Shown piece after piece: positions 19,678 to 29,101 of a stretch of DNA of 64,000 bases (its first letter is position 1; each line of letters begins with the position of its first letter). The notes under the pieces were generated by a model, which saw only the letters and a list, made by a program, of their open reading frames with translations, was not told the origin of the DNA and searched no databases. The DNA is taken from the NCBI RefSeq assembly GCF_000423205.1, contig NZ_AUHN01000009.1, positions 124,001-188,000 of the forward strand, written 5' to 3'. The DNA comes from Jonesia quinghaiensis DSM 15701. Lineage in GTDB: Bacteria > Actinomycetota > Actinomycetes > Actinomycetales > Cellulomonadaceae. Made by a program: the position numbers and the translations under genes.

Positions 19678-21020
19678 CAGTGTCCTCCCACTGCGGTGAG
19701 GGCGGTGGTGCGTGGGGTGTAGTCGAACAACGCTGTGCGTTGTGGGGGGAAGAGTTCAGCTGCTGGGGTGTGCATTCCTGCTTCGAACTCTTCACGGAAG
19801 TATTTAATCGCGGAGGTGATGCATGAGGTGGCCCCATCACCGAGTGCGCAAAATGCTCGCCCGAGGATGTTGTCGCACAGGTCGAGGAGTTTCTCGATGT
19901 CCCCTGGTGTTCCTTGCCCAGCTTCGATGCGCCGGAGCACTTGTTTGAGCCAGTAGGTCCCTTCGCGGCATGGTGTGCATTTGCCGCAGGATTCGTGGGC
20001 GTAGAACTCTGTCCATCGAGTGACAGCGCGGACCACGGAGGTGGTGTCATCGAAGATTTGTAGTGCGCGGGTGCCGAGCATGGACCCAGCAGCTCCGACG
20101 GACTCGTAGTCGAGGGGCACATCGAGGTGTTCGTCGGTGAACAGTGGAGTTGACGAGCCGCCTGGGGTCCAGAATTTCAAGGGGCGTCCGCCGCGCATCC
20201 CACCGGCCATGCCCAGGAGTTCACGCAGTGTGATGCCAAGTGGGGCCTCGTATTGGCCGGGTCGTTCAACGTGCCCAGACAAGGAGAAAATGCCATGACC
20301 TGCGGACTTTTCTGTCCCCATGGAGGTGAACCATTGGGCGCCTTGCGCAATGATCTGCGGTACGGAGGCCACAGATTCCACGTTGTTGACCACTGTTGGC
20401 CGGGCGTACAACCCTGCGACAGCGGGGAATGGTGGTTTCAGGCGTGGCTGCCCGCGGCGTCCTTCGAGGGAGTCGAGCAGTGCGGTTTCTTCGCCACAAA
20501 TGTATGCCCCTGCACCAGCGTGAACGGTGACGTCAAGGTCAAAACCTGACCCGAGAATGTTCTTTCCTAGGTATCCGGCGGCGTAGGCCTCTTCGACTGC
20601 GTTGAGGAGCCTGCGGTACACATGAACAACTTCACCGCGTACGTAAATGAATGCGTGGGTACACCCGATCGCAAAGGAGGTGATGGCTACACCTTCGATG
20701 AGGTATTGGGGGGTGGCCATCATCAAGGGGATGTCTTTGCAGGTCCCTGGTTCTGATTCGTCAGCATTGACCACCAGATAGCGGGGGCCACCGTCGTCTG
20801 GGGGTAAAAATCCCCATTTCATGCCGGTGGGGAATCCAGCTCCACCACGACCGCGCAGTCCAGAGTCCTTCACAGCTTGGACGATGTCTGCTGGTGCCAT
20901 GGTGAGCGCTTGGCGCAGCCCTTGGTACCCGCCGTTGTCGAGGTAGGTTTTGAGCGTCCAAGACTGAGGGTGGTCCCACAGGCTGGTGAGTACCGGGGCG
21001 AGCCCAACGTCACTGCTCAT
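19677..21020 (-). CDS. nuoF: NADH dehydrogenase I subunit F (NADH- and FMN-binding)
   Basis: Catalytic entry subunit of 447 residues that oxidises NADH with FMN and passes electrons to cluster N3. 'GLRGRGGAGFPTGMKW' (residues 54-69) is the NADH/FMN glycine-rich motif. 'AYICGEETALLDSLEGRRGQPRLKPPFPA' follows, and 'ESCGKCTPCREG' near residue 350 supplies three of the four [4Fe-4S] cysteines. It overlaps nuoE by four bases. Confidence 0.98.
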   Translation of the reverse strand: MSSDVGLAPVLTSLWDHPQSWTLKTYLDNGGYQGLRQALTMAPADIVQAVKDSGLRGRGGAGFPTGMKWGFLPPDDGGPRYLVVNADESEPGTCKDIPLMMATPQYLIEGVAITSFAIGCTHAFIYVRGEVVHVYRRLLNAVEEAYAAGYLGKNILGSGFDLDVTVHAGAGAYICGEETALLDSLEGRRGQPRLKPPFPAVAGLYARPTVVNNVESVASVPQIIAQGAQWFTSMGTEKSAGHGIFSLSGHVERPGQYEAPLGITLRELLGMAGGMRGGRPLKFWTPGGSSTPLFTDEHLDVPLDYESVGAAGSMLGTRALQIFDDTTSVVRAVTRWTEFYAHESCGKCTPCREGTYWLKQVLRRIEAGQGTPGDIEKLLDLCDNILGRAFCALGDGATSCITSAIKYFREEFEAGMHTPAAELFPPQRTALFDYTPRTTALTAVGGH

Positions 21021-21838
21021 GTCAGATCCTTCCCATCATCTGTGGTGGGGGTGCCAGCACCTGTTGGCCGCTCAGCGGAGGAGCCTTCGTCACCGGTGTG
21101 TGGTTCACCATCACGTGGTGTGCCTTGTGTTTCTGCGGCAGTGTCGGGGTGTTGGGAGTGCGGGGCTTGGTGGTTTTTTGCCCACTGGGTGCCTTGCACA
21201 GATGCTTCACCAGCGCTTGGCCCCTCGTCAGCTAGCCCGTCTGGGAAACCAGCGAGTACTCGTGAGACATGTTTGAAGTCGCATACTTTGGACGGTCCAC
21301 GTGTTGGGGTGACGTCGTTGCCTAGTCGTAGTTCGTCCACCAGGGTGCGGGCAGTGTCTGGGGTTTGGTTGTCGAAGAACTCCCAATTGACCATCACCAC
21401 GGGGGCGAAGTCGCAGGCGGCGTTGCATTCAACCCGTTCAAGGGTTACTTTGCCGTCCTCGGTCGTTTCGTCGTGCCCAATTCCGAGGTGTTCGGACAGT
21501 TCCTCGTAAATGGCGTCACCGCCCATCATGGCGCACAGGGTGTTTGTGCAGACCCCAACGGTGTAATCGCCGTTGGGTTTGCGCTTGTACTGGGTGTAGA
21601 ACGTTGCCACAGCGGACACTTCTGCTGCGGTCATGCCTAGTTGTTCTGCACAGAACTGGATGCCTCTGCGAGACACAAACCCATCAATCGATTGCACGAG
21701 GTGCAGCATGGGCAGCAGCGCTGACCTGGCTTGAGGGTAGCGAGCAATGATGTTTTGCGTGTCCTGCACCAACTGGTCATACACATCGGGCTCATACCCG
21801 CCTGTGTGTGCCTGCGGAAAACCAGCGTTGGCGGTCAT
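21017..21838 (-). CDS. nuoE: NADH dehydrogenase I subunit E ([2Fe-2S])
   Basis: The thioredoxin-like [2Fe-2S] subunit, with ligands Cys97, Cys102, Cys138 and Cys142 (VCTNTLC and ECNAAC). The core ends near residue 185. A further tail of about 85 residues rich in Gly, Thr, Pro and His follows; such tails are frequent in actinobacterial NuoE and are probably disordered. It overlaps nuoD by four bases. Confidence 0.97.
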   Translation of the reverse strand: MTANAGFPQAHTGGYEPDVYDQLVQDTQNIIARYPQARSALLPMLHLVQSIDGFVSRRGIQFCAEQLGMTAAEVSAVATFYTQYKRKPNGDYTVGVCTNTLCAMMGGDAIYEELSEHLGIGHDETTEDGKVTLERVECNAACDFAPVVMVNWEFFDNQTPDTARTLVDELRLGNDVTPTRGPSKVCDFKHVSRVLAGFPDGLADEGPSAGEASVQGTQWAKNHQAPHSQHPDTAAETQGTPRDGEPHTGDEGSSAERPTGAGTPTTDDGKDLT

Positions 21839-23175
21839 CGGTCCACGCCTCCCATCACGGGGTCAATTGATGCCACAGCCACCACAACATCGGCGACTTG
21901 GCCGCCTTCGCACATGATGGACGTGCCTTGAAGATTGTTGAAGGACGGGTCACGGAAGTGGGCCCGGTAGGGGCGGGTTCCGCCGTCTGAGACCAGGTGA
22001 ACACCCAGCTCACCGCGCGGGTGTTCGACGGTTTGCCACACTTGGCCAGCTGGTACTCGGAAGCCCTCGGTCACCAGTTTGAAGTGGTGGATCAGTGATT
22101 CCATGGAACTGCCCATGATTTGACGAATATGTTCGAAGGAGTTTCCTTGGCCGTCTGAGGAAATAGCTAGTTGGGCGGGCCACGCGATCTTTTTGTCTTC
22201 GACCATCACTGGTGCACCGGCGGTGCCTTCCAACTTGGCGAGAGCCTGTTTGATGATCCGCAGTGACTGCCAGCATTCTTCTGCGCGTAACACCACACGC
22301 GAGTAGGAGTCCGCATCTGATGAAACAGGGACGTCGAAGTCGTAGTTTTCGTAACCGCAGTACGGTTTTGCTTTGCGCACGTCGTAGGGCAACCCTGCTG
22401 AGCGCAAGATGGGGCCGGTGATGCCTAGGGCCATCGCCCCTGAGAGGTTCAGGTGCCCCACCCCAACGGTGCGGAGTTTAAAGATTGGGTTCCCGAGGCA
22501 CAGGTCAGCGAGGTCTTTGAGGTATTTTTCGATCTTCGGGATGCGTGAGCGCACTTCGTCGGCGAAGTCTCGTGGAACATCCTGGGCGATCCCACCGGGG
22601 CGAATGTACGCATTGTTCATGCGTAGCCCGGATACTGATTCAAAGATCCGCAGGATCTCTTCACGTCCTGTGAACGCCGCTGTCATGACGGTGGTGGCGC
22701 CCAACTCGTTACCACCGGTCCCCAGGCACACAAAGTGTGAGGAGATCCGGTTGAGTTCCATCAGAATGACTCGGATGATTTGGGCGCGTTCTGGTGCTTC
22801 GATGCCGAGGAGTCGTTCCACTGCAAGGCAGTATGCGGCTTCTTGGAAGAAGGACGCTAGGTAGTCCATGCGGGTACAGAACGTCACACCCTGGGTGAAG
22901 GTGCGGTATTCCATGTTCTTTTCGATGCCGGTGTGGAGGTATCCGATTCCCGCGCGGGCTTCGGTCACGTACTCGCCGTCCATCTCAATCATGAGGCGCA
23001 GCACCCCGTGCGTTGAGGGGTGTTGCGGGCCCATGTTCACCACGATGCGTTCTTCACCCAGTTCACGGATGCGCTGGGCGACATCGTCCCAGTCTCCTCC
23101 CATTGCTTCGAAGGAGGCGTCATCAGTATCAAAAACGTTGCGGGTGGCGTGTGGGCCGCTGGTGGGGGCGCTCAT
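21835..23175 (-). CDS. nuoD: NADH dehydrogenase I subunit D (49 kDa)
   Basis: This 446-residue subunit resembles the large subunit of NiFe hydrogenases and forms the quinone pocket with NuoB. '[22 protein letters not shown]' near residue 48 contains the quinone-contacting histidine. '[18 protein letters not shown]' and the C-terminal '[40 protein letters not shown]' are standard family blocks. It overlaps nuoC by four bases. Confidence 0.98.
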   Translation of the reverse strand: MSAPTSGPHATRNVFDTDDASFEAMGGDWDDVAQRIRELGEERIVVNMGPQHPSTHGVLRLMIEMDGEYVTEARAGIGYLHTGIEKNMEYRTFTQGVTFCTRMDYLASFFQEAAYCLAVERLLGIEAPERAQIIRVILMELNRISSHFVCLGTGGNELGATTVMTAAFTGREEILRIFESVSGLRMNNAYIRPGGIAQDVPRDFADEVRSRIPKIEKYLKDLADLCLGNPIFKLRTVGVGHLNLSGAMALGITGPILRSAGLPYDVRKAKPYCGYENYDFDVPVSSDADSYSRVVLRAEECWQSLRIIKQALAKLEGTAGAPVMVEDKKIAWPAQLAISSDGQGNSFEHIRQIMGSSMESLIHHFKLVTEGFRVPAGQVWQTVEHPRGELGVHLVSDGGTRPYRAHFRDPSFNNLQGTSIMCEGGQVADVVVAVASIDPVMGGVDR

Positions 23176-23888
23176 GAGTATGACCTCCGTTGGTCGGCTG
23201 GAGGGATGGTGGCACCCTTGTACTCCACGGGGATTCCGCCCAGTGGATAGTCTTTGCGCTGTGGGTGGCCGGGCCAGTCATCGGGCATTTCGATGCGGGT
23301 GAGGTCATCACGGCCAGTGAAGTTGATGCCGAAGAAGTCGAACGTTTCCCGTTCATGCCAGTCGTTGCCGGGGTAGACGCTCACCGTGGAGGGGATCGTT
23401 GGGTCCTCGTCTGGCGCAGCAACTTCGAGGCGCAGTGACCGTCCGTGGGTGACGGATGTCAGGTGGTAGACGGCGTGGAGTTCGCGGCCTTGGTCGTGTG
23501 GGTAGTGGACCCCAGAGACCCCTAGGGATAGTTCAAAGCGAAGGTCTTGATCGTCGCGTAGCGCTTGGCACACTGCAACGAGGTGTTCGCGGGCGATGAA
23601 TAGGGTGAGTTCGTCGCGGTCGACAACCACCGATTCGATGGCGGTTGTGGTGTCTTGTTCGTGGAGGATTTCCTCAAGGACGTCAACCACATCGTCATAC
23701 CATGAGCCCAGTGGGCGCGGTGATGCGTTAGGGATCCCCACAACCCGGGTCAAGCCACCAAAGCCTGAGGTGTCACCGGAGTCGTTGGAGCCAAACATAC
23801 CGGTGCGAACATCAACAACTTCATGGCTATTGTCCCCGAAGAGTGACGGGGTGTGCTGTTGGGTCGCTGGGCCAGTGATGTCGCTCAT
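23172..23888 (-). CDS. nuoC: NADH dehydrogenase I subunit C (30 kDa)
   Basis: Peripheral-arm subunit of 238 residues. The signature '[48 protein letters not shown]' at the C-terminus identifies it. The first 65 residues are a non-conserved N-terminal extension found in other actinobacterial NuoC. It overlaps nuoB by four bases. Confidence 0.97.
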   Translation of the reverse strand: MSDITGPATQQHTPSLFGDNSHEVVDVRTGMFGSNDSGDTSGFGGLTRVVGIPNASPRPLGSWYDDVVDVLEEILHEQDTTTAIESVVVDRDELTLFIAREHLVAVCQALRDDQDLRFELSLGVSGVHYPHDQGRELHAVYHLTSVTHGRSLRLEVAAPDEDPTIPSTVSVYPGNDWHERETFDFFGINFTGRDDLTRIEMPDDWPGHPQRKDYPLGGIPVEYKGATIPPADQRRSYS

Positions 23889-24436
23889 GCCAGGAGCCCT
23901 TTCATCTGGGATACCGGGGTGGCTTCAAGGGCTGCGCGTTCAACGGATTCAATAATGCGGCGGCGGTTGCCAAGCAACGGTGCGTTCTGCACCTGGGTGT
24001 GCAGTTCCAGCATGGCGTTGATGAGCATTTCTGGGCGTGGCGGGCAGCCTGGCAAGTAGATGTCGACCGGCACGATGTGGTCGACCCCTTGCACAATTGC
24101 GTAGTTGTTGAACATGCCCCCCGAGGACGCACAAACCCCCATGGATAGCACCCATTTGGGTTCTGCCATCTGGTCATACACTTGGCGGACCACGGGTGCC
24201 ATTTTTTGCGAGACGCGCCCAGCAACGATCATGAGGTCAGCTTGGCGTGGTGAGGCACGGAAAACTTCCATACCGAATCGCGCCACGTCAAAGCGTGATG
24301 ATGCTGTGGCCATCATTTCGATTGCGCAACATGCCAACCCGAAGGTGACTGGCCACATGGAGCCTTTGCGGAAAACCCCGGCGAGGTCTTCGAGGGAAGC
24401 GGTGAGGAAACCTGGTGATGGTTCGTCGTGTGCCAT
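23885..24436 (-). CDS. nuoB: NADH dehydrogenase I subunit B (cluster N2)
   Basis: This subunit of 183 residues binds the terminal [4Fe-4S] cluster N2. The adjacent cysteines Cys36-Cys37 (in GLACCAIE), Cys102 and Cys131 (in LPGCPPRPE) are all present. It lies 20 bp after nuoA, with a purine-rich AAAGGCACC before the ATG. Confidence 0.98.
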   Translation of the reverse strand: MAHDEPSPGFLTASLEDLAGVFRKGSMWPVTFGLACCAIEMMATASSRFDVARFGMEVFRASPRQADLMIVAGRVSQKMAPVVRQVYDQMAEPKWVLSMGVCASSGGMFNNYAIVQGVDHIVPVDIYLPGCPPRPEMLINAMLELHTQVQNAPLLGNRRRIIESVERAALEATPVSQMKGLLA

Positions 24437-24456
24437 GGTCAGTGGTGCCTTTCTGC

Positions 24457-24819
24457 TCAGACCCAGTCAAATCCGCCGCGACGCCATTCATAGATGAATG
24501 GCACGGTGATCAGGGCGAGGAAGGAGAGCATCGCCACGGCACCGAAAGCGGCGAGGTGGGTGAAGTCGACTGCCCAGGGGTACAGGAAGATGATTTCGAT
24601 ATCGAACACGATGAAGGTCATCGCTACGAGGTAGTACTTGACGGGGAATTTACCGCCGTCTACTGCGTGCGGTGTGGGCTGAATGCCACACTCGTACGCT
24701 TCGAGTTTTGCTTTGTTGTAGCGCTTGGGACCGATAAGTGCGCTGGCGGCGACGCCGCCGATGGCGAGAACCATGCTGATCCCCATCAGCACAAGCAGGG
24801 GCACGTACGGATTGTTCAT
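24457..24819 (-). CDS. nuoA: NADH dehydrogenase I subunit A
   Basis: First gene of the nuo operon, 120 residues with three membrane helices. The family block '[44 protein letters not shown]' contains the conserved Cys and the membrane acidic residues. The region before it is a leader of roughly 250 bp with a probable Rex operator. Confidence 0.98.
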   Translation of the reverse strand: MNNPYVPLLVLMGISMVLAIGGVAASALIGPKRYNKAKLEAYECGIQPTPHAVDGGKFPVKYYLVAMTFIVFDIEIIFLYPWAVDFTHLAAFGAVAMLSFLALITVPFIYEWRRGGFDWV

Positions 24820-25049
24820 GGCTGGGTTACCGCCCTTGTCACGGGTTCAGTTGCGGGAACGTGCGGGAGTGCGCGAGCAGCGAGGACTGTGCCGCAGCAC
24901 CCGGCACAGCCATGGGCAGCTCTGCCGATGACTCTCATAACTTCTCCCCATCCTTTGCCACTTGTTCACACTTTTTGTGGGACCGAGGTCCCGGTGCGTC
25001 CGCTCTGGCAGGCGGGCGCGCATGTGAATCACCATCGACTCCTGCGGTT

Positions 25050-25071
25050 GCTTGTGAAGGGACGCACAAGC
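25050..25071 (-). promoter_or_regulatory. Probable Rex operator upstream of nuo
   Basis: Perfect arms GCTTGTG and CACAAGC are separated by eight bases. The core TTGTGA-N6-GCACAA differs from the Rex consensus TTGTGA-N6-TCACAA in one base. It lies about 230 bp before nuoA. A Rex gene is present at 53608-54294, so control of nuo by the NADH/NAD ratio is plausible, as known for Streptomyces. Confidence 0.65.
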
Positions 25072-25073
25072 AC

Positions 25074-25088
25074 GCTACATACTGTAGC
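25074..25088 (-). promoter_or_regulatory. 15 bp palindrome overlapping a possible nuo -10 box
   Basis: GCTACA-TAC-TGTAGC has perfect six-base arms and lies two bases from the Rex-type site. On the minus strand it contains TACAGT, a possible -10 box, with GGACTT 16 bases upstream as a weak -35. A repressor binding here would block the promoter. The arms recall BlaI/MecI-type sites (TACA...TGTA), but that is only a resemblance. Confidence 0.4.
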
Positions 25089-25473
25089 GACGATCACAGT
25101 TAAAGTCCGCACCAACGCGGCCGATGAGTTAGGTCACAAGCCTGACAGCACGCAGAACATCAGCGAGAACCGCTGAGAATGGCCCCCATGCCGCCTCAAC
25201 GGGGCACGAAAACTTGCCCGCCCCAAATCTCACATTGCGAGATTTATATGTGTCGGACCGGTCAAACTCCCCATGACCCCACCACAGTGACCCCAACCAC
25301 CCACCACCACAGCAGGACCAAGGTCCGGGACCACAGGAACGCGCCTACCCTGCGCGCCTAAACGATTCACCCACTGTGCGAACACCACGCACATGCGATC
25401 AACTAGCCTTCTAGCACCGATGCCAAACTGCCCCACACGCACGGCACAACTACCCCATGGCGAGTTCTGCACC

Positions 25474-25503
25474 TTTACGGATCACACCGCGCTAGACCAT
25501 AGT
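25474..25503 (+). promoter_or_regulatory. Possible promoter of the GH6 cellulase
   Basis: TTTACG (25474-25479) and CATAGT (25498-25503) are 18 bases apart, 36 bp before the start codon. Both boxes are imperfect. No CebR-type TGGGAGCGCTCCCA operator is present. Confidence 0.25.
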
Positions 25504-25539
25504 CGGACAACAGGCATCGAACCCATCACAGGAGGTCAC

Positions 25540-26907
25540 ATGAGGAAACGTACCCTGAGTCTGCTCAGCACAACGGCACTCGTCGCTGCCGGACTAGTTC
25601 CCACAGCACTCATCACCGCAGCACCTGCCAGCGCCGCCGGAAACTGCAGCGTCGACTACACCATTGCCAGCTCGTGGCAAGGCGGATTCCAAGGCACCGT
25701 CACCGTGATCAACACGGGCAACGCCATCAACTCCTGGGAACTCACCTGGGAGGAGCCAACCGGCCAAGCCATCACCCAAGCGTGGAACACTCAGATCTCC
25801 CAAACAGGACGAACCGTGACGGCCAGCAACGCCTCATGGAACGGCCAACTAGCAAAGAACGGCTCAGCCCAATTCGGATTTATCGCCACTGGTGACTCCC
25901 CCACTGCACCGTCGCAGTTTTCACTCAACGGCATCTCCTGCTCAGGCGACACCGAGATCCCTGATCCACCAGACCCAGAACCAGAACCCACAGACAACCC
26001 AACGCCTGACCCCACCACCGATCCTGAACCAGAACCCACAGACGACCCCTCCGACCCAACCCAACCAGGGTCCAGCGAGCTGTTCGTCGACACATCCACC
26101 CAGGCCTACTCAGCGTGGGAACAGGCATCGGGAACCAACAAAGAACTTCTGGCAAAAATTGCCCTCACCCCCGCTGCCCGCTGGATCGGTGACTGGACAA
26201 GCAACGCAGACACTACAAACTCGGTACGTGAGTACACCACCGCAGCACACGAAGCCGGAGAAAAAGCGACCCTCGTTGCCTACGCAATCCCAGGGCGTGA
26301 CTGCGGACTTCACTCCTCCGGTGGAGTGTCCACCAGCGAATATGCTGGCTGGATCGATGCAGTGGCAGCAGGAATTGTCGGCGATCCGATCGTGATTCTT
26401 GAACCCGATGCACTAGCCCAACTGGGTGACTGTGATGGACAAGGTGACCGGGTCGGTTTCTTGGCATACGCTGCAGAAGAACTCAGTGACGCTGGCGCAG
26501 AGGTATACATCGATGCTGGACACAGCGGGTGGAAGTCCGCTCAGGACATCGCTCAGCGCCTCCAGCAAGTTGGTCTCGAGCACGCAGCAGGGTTCTCCCT
26601 GAACGTCTCGAACTACCAAACGACAGCCTCACAAATTGAGTACGGTAACCGCATCTCCGAACTCACCGGCGGCGCGAAGTTTGTTGTTGACACCTCACGC
26701 AACGGCAACGGTTCTAACGGCGAATGGTGCAACCCTCGCGGCCGTGCCCTTGGTGACAAGCCCGCACTTAAAGACGACGGCGCATTCCGCGGAACGTTGT
26801 GGATCAAGTTGCCTGGCGAATCAGACGGCAGCTGCAACGGCGGCCCTGGCGCTGGACAATGGTGGCAAGAAGGCGCTCTTGAGCTCGCCCGGAACGCTTC
26901 GTGGTAA
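25540..26907 (+). CDS. Secreted endo-beta-1,4-glucanase, CBM2-linker-GH6
   Basis: This protein of 455 residues hydrolyses cellulose outside the cell. Residues 1-33 are a signal peptide (MRKRTLSLL..., ending in ASA). Residues about 35-136 are a family 2 cellulose-binding module with its two cysteines (36 and 134) and surface tryptophans. Residues 137-178 are a Pro/Asp/Glu/Thr linker with PEPEPTD repeated twice. Residues 180-455 are a GH6 catalytic domain with 'YAIPGRDCG' (Asp254) and 'ILEPDAL' (Asp290, the catalytic acid). The compact domain, like Cellulomonas CenA, suggests an endoglucanase rather than a cellobiohydrolase. The start at the ATG preceded by AGGAGG is clear, although the frame stays open upstream. 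It sits alone on the plus strand between nuoA and menG. Confidence 0.95.
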   Translation: MRKRTLSLLSTTALVAAGLVPTALITAAPASAAGNCSVDYTIASSWQGGFQGTVTVINTGNAINSWELTWEEPTGQAITQAWNTQISQTGRTVTASNASWNGQLAKNGSAQFGFIATGDSPTAPSQFSLNGISCSGDTEIPDPPDPEPEPTDNPTPDPTTDPEPEPTDDPSDPTQPGSSELFVDTSTQAYSAWEQASGTNKELLAKIALTPAARWIGDWTSNADTTNSVREYTTAAHEAGEKATLVAYAIPGRDCGLHSSGGVSTSEYAGWIDAVAAGIVGDPIVILEPDALAQLGDCDGQGDRVGFLAYAAEELSDAGAEVYIDAGHSGWKSAQDIAQRLQQVGLEHAAGFSLNVSNYQTTASQIEYGNRISELTGGAKFVVDTSRNGNGSNGEWCNPRGRALGDKPALKDDGAFRGTLWIKLPGESDGSCNGGPGAGQWWQEGALELARNASW

Positions 26908-26930
26908 TGCACGACAACTAACACCTCAAT

Positions 26931-26983
26931 AAAATAGCGGTGGGGGTGATGACATGTCCTGTCATCACCCCCACCGCTATTTT
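26931..26983. terminator. Bidirectional terminator between cellulase and menG
   Basis: Two perfectly complementary 24-base arms (26931-26954 and 26960-26983) flank a five-base loop, with a T-run on the plus strand and an A-run at the other end. It serves both convergent genes. Confidence 0.92.
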
Positions 26984-26994
26984 TGCCGCAATAC

Positions 26995-27690
26995 TTACCG
27001 CGGTTTCACCGCGTGGTGCAGTGCAACAATGCCACCCGTGAGATTACGGAAACGCACAGGAGTGAACCCCACACCGCGCATCATCCGGCCAAGTGTTTGC
27101 TGATCTGGCCACTGAGAAATACTCTCCGCCAGATAGTCATAGGACCCTGAATCACTGGTCACAAAACCAGCAACTTTTGGTAGCGCCTTCATCAGATACT
27201 CGGAGTACACCGTGCGCAAAGGCTCAAAAGCGGGGGTAGAGAACTCGCACACCACCAGGCGGCCACCTGGTCGCAGAACACGGAACAGTTCACTCAATGC
27301 GGCCGTGGTATCAGAGACGTTTCGCAGGCCAAAGGAGATTGTCACGGCGTCAAATGACTCCGCCGCAAAAGGCAACTGCATGGCGTCACCGGCGACAAAC
27401 GGCAGGTCACGACGGCGAGACTTGCCCACCTGCAGCATTCCCAAGGAAAAATCACAGGGCACAACGTCAGCACCAGCATCGCTGAACGGCAACGATGACG
27501 TTCCCGTACCTGCTGCCAAATCCAAGATCCGCTCCCCCGGCTGTGGAGACACTGCCCGCACCGTGGCTCGGCGCCATGCACGGTCTTGACCGAGAGAAAT
27601 GATGTCGTTCGTGAGGTCGTAGCGATCTGCAATTCCATCAAACATGGCGGCTACATCGCTTGGCTTCTTGTCTAGGGAGGCTCGTGGCAT
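26995..27690 (-). CDS. menG: Demethylmenaquinone methyltransferase
   Basis: Also called UbiE-type, 231 residues. It methylates demethylmenaquinone with S-adenosylmethionine in the last step of menaquinone synthesis. '[29 protein letters not shown]' is the family N-terminus, '[15 protein letters not shown]' is SAM motif I, and '[13 protein letters not shown]' is the UbiE signature. I placed the start at the ATG at 27690 directly before the conserved region; the frame stays open 25 codons upstream into the divergent gene. It points towards the nuo operon and is divergent from menF. Confidence 0.93.
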   Translation of the reverse strand: MPRASLDKKPSDVAAMFDGIADRYDLTNDIISLGQDRAWRRATVRAVSPQPGERILDLAAGTGTSSLPFSDAGADVVPCDFSLGMLQVGKSRRRDLPFVAGDAMQLPFAAESFDAVTISFGLRNVSDTTAALSELFRVLRPGGRLVVCEFSTPAFEPLRTVYSEYLMKALPKVAGFVTSDSGSYDYLAESISQWPDQQTLGRMMRGVGFTPVRFRNLTGGIVALHHAVKPR

Positions 27691-27727
27691 GCGCTCATTA
27701 TCGCAGACCCACCCCAGCAAGACACCG

Positions 27728-27743
27728 TATTGTGGTGGGTGTG
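27728..27743 (+). promoter_or_regulatory. Possible leaderless promoter and start of menF
   Basis: TATTGT (27728-27733) lies seven bases before the GTG at 27741, with no clear ribosome-binding site for that codon. A GGTGGG stretch could instead serve the ATG at 27747. Confidence 0.35.
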
Positions 27744-29099
27744 AGCATGCAGAACAACCCCGCACCTACTGTCGCTGACGCAGCGCACCCTTCTGCCCAA
27801 GAACCATCCTTGCTGGTTCACACGGTCGCTATTGAACCGTTGGGTACAGCAACAGACTCTCTTATTTCTTTGCTGCCGCGCACTGCCCCACTAGCGTGGG
27901 TACGCCGTGGTCAGGGCATCGTGGGCTGGGGTGAGGTGGCACGTATCTCTACCAGCGGCCCGGATCGTTTCGATCAAGCTGAAGCCTGGTGGGCGCGCAT
28001 CCACGGCAAAGCTGTGATTCGTGACGATGTGCAACAACCCGGAAGCGGTTTGGTGGCGTTTGGTTCGTTCGCCTTTTCCTACGCGTCCCAAGACCAATCC
28101 GTCATGGTGATTCCACGGGTTATTGTCGGGCGTCGCGGGGACACGTGGTGGCTCACCACCGTGACTGAGGCTGGTGCCGCTGCTCACACCAGCGCCCATG
28201 TTGACCACCTCACCGCGCACATGGATCACGTTCGCCGCCACGAACCTGTGCTGTCCCCTGGTGAGGTGCGCTTCACCCAGGGCACGCTCAGCTCTGAGCA
28301 GTGGATGGAAATTGTTGCCGACGCTGTTAATAGGATTCGCGGCGGGGAGCTCGACAAAATTGTGCTTGCCCGTGACCTGATCGCCACCACCGAACACCCA
28401 CTGGATTCCCGCCATGTGCTGACATACCTAGCAACCGCCTACAAGGATTGTTGGACGTTCAGTGTTGATGGGTTGGTGGGCGCTACCCCAGAACTTTTAG
28501 TCCGAGCAGAAAAGGGGCTTGCCACGTCCCGGGTTCTTGCTGGCACAATCCAACGCACTGGGGATGATGCCACCGACACCGCTCGTGCCGGTCTTCTTGC
28601 GCGGTCATCCAAAGACCTTGAAGAACACGAGTATGCGGTGATCTCTGTTGCCGATGCGCTGCGCCCGCACTGCACATCGTTGAACGTCCCTGAAGCCCCG
28701 TTTGTTCTTCACCTGCCCAACGTTCTTCACTTGGCCAGTGATGTCACCGGTGTCATTAACCCTCAACGTCATGAAACGTCGCTGAGTTTAGCGGCGTCTT
28801 TGCACCCAACTGCGGCGGTGTGCGGAACACCGACGATGAAAGCAGCACACACCATTGCCGACATTGAGCACATGGACCGGGCACGTTACGCCGGGCCTGT
28901 TGGTTGGCTGGGCGGTGACGGGGACGGTGAATGGGGAATCGCGTTGCGCTCCGCACAGTCTGACCCCACTAACCCACACCGGATGCGGTTATTTGCTGGC
29001 TGCGGGATTGTGGCCGCATCCTCACCTGTTGACGAACTAGCTGAAACTCGGGCAAAACTTGCCCCCATGATGTCAGCTCTGCAAGCTCCACGTCCCTGA
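27741..29099 (+). CDS. menF: Isochorismate synthase
   Basis: About 452 residues. It converts chorismate to isochorismate, the first step of menaquinone synthesis. The C-terminal chorismate-binding domain shows '[11 protein letters not shown]', '[16 protein letters not shown]', '[14 protein letters not shown]', '[12 protein letters not shown]' and '[15 protein letters not shown]', then '[24 protein letters not shown]'. These hold the magnesium-binding glutamates and the catalytic lysine of the family. The context (menG alongside, other men genes downstream) favours menaquinone over siderophore synthesis. The start is either the GTG at 27741 or the ATG at 27747. Confidence 0.9.
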   Translation: MSMQNNPAPTVADAAHPSAQEPSLLVHTVAIEPLGTATDSLISLLPRTAPLAWVRRGQGIVGWGEVARISTSGPDRFDQAEAWWARIHGKAVIRDDVQQPGSGLVAFGSFAFSYASQDQSVMVIPRVIVGRRGDTWWLTTVTEAGAAAHTSAHVDHLTAHMDHVRRHEPVLSPGEVRFTQGTLSSEQWMEIVADAVNRIRGGELDKIVLARDLIATTEHPLDSRHVLTYLATAYKDCWTFSVDGLVGATPELLVRAEKGLATSRVLAGTIQRTGDDATDTARAGLLARSSKDLEEHEYAVISVADALRPHCTSLNVPEAPFVLHLPNVLHLASDVTGVINPQRHETSLSLAASLHPTAAVCGTPTMKAAHTIADIEHMDRARYAGPVGWLGGDGDGEWGIALRSAQSDPTNPHRMRLFAGCGIVAASSPVDELAETRAKLAPMMSALQAPRP

Positions 29100-29101
29100 C
29101 G

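Larger units (their letters stand above)
24820..25539. other. 720 bp control region between nuoA and the GH6 cellulase
   Basis: No convincing conserved gene lies here. It holds a Rex-type operator (25050-25071), a 15 bp palindrome (25074-25088), a 21 bp palindrome (25225-25245) and possible promoters for both genes. A 62-codon frame on the minus strand (25035 to 24847) sits in the nuo leader. It has an AGGAG three bases before its ATG, but its composition is rich in Arg, Ser and Pro and it resembles nothing I know. In related actinobacteria a geranylgeranyl reductase gene usually lies between menG and nuoA; I see no trace of it. Confidence 0.6.

Noticed and set aside
24961-24980. CACA-N5-TGTG element as a second Rex site
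   Set aside because: The half-sites are in the wrong orientation and spacing for the TTGTGA-N6-TCACAA consensus.
24415-25176. Long open frame on the plus strand (about 250 codons)
   Set aside because: It runs antisense through nuoA and its leader, has no family resemblance and uses unlikely codons; nuoA on the other strand is certain.
25393-25539. 49-residue extension of the cellulase
   Set aside because: It precedes a perfect signal peptide whose ATG follows AGGAGG.
25980-26060. Tandem repeat in the cellulase gene as a mobile or CRISPR-like repeat
   Set aside because: It is only the Pro/Glu/Thr-rich linker (PEPEPTD twice) between binding module and catalytic domain.
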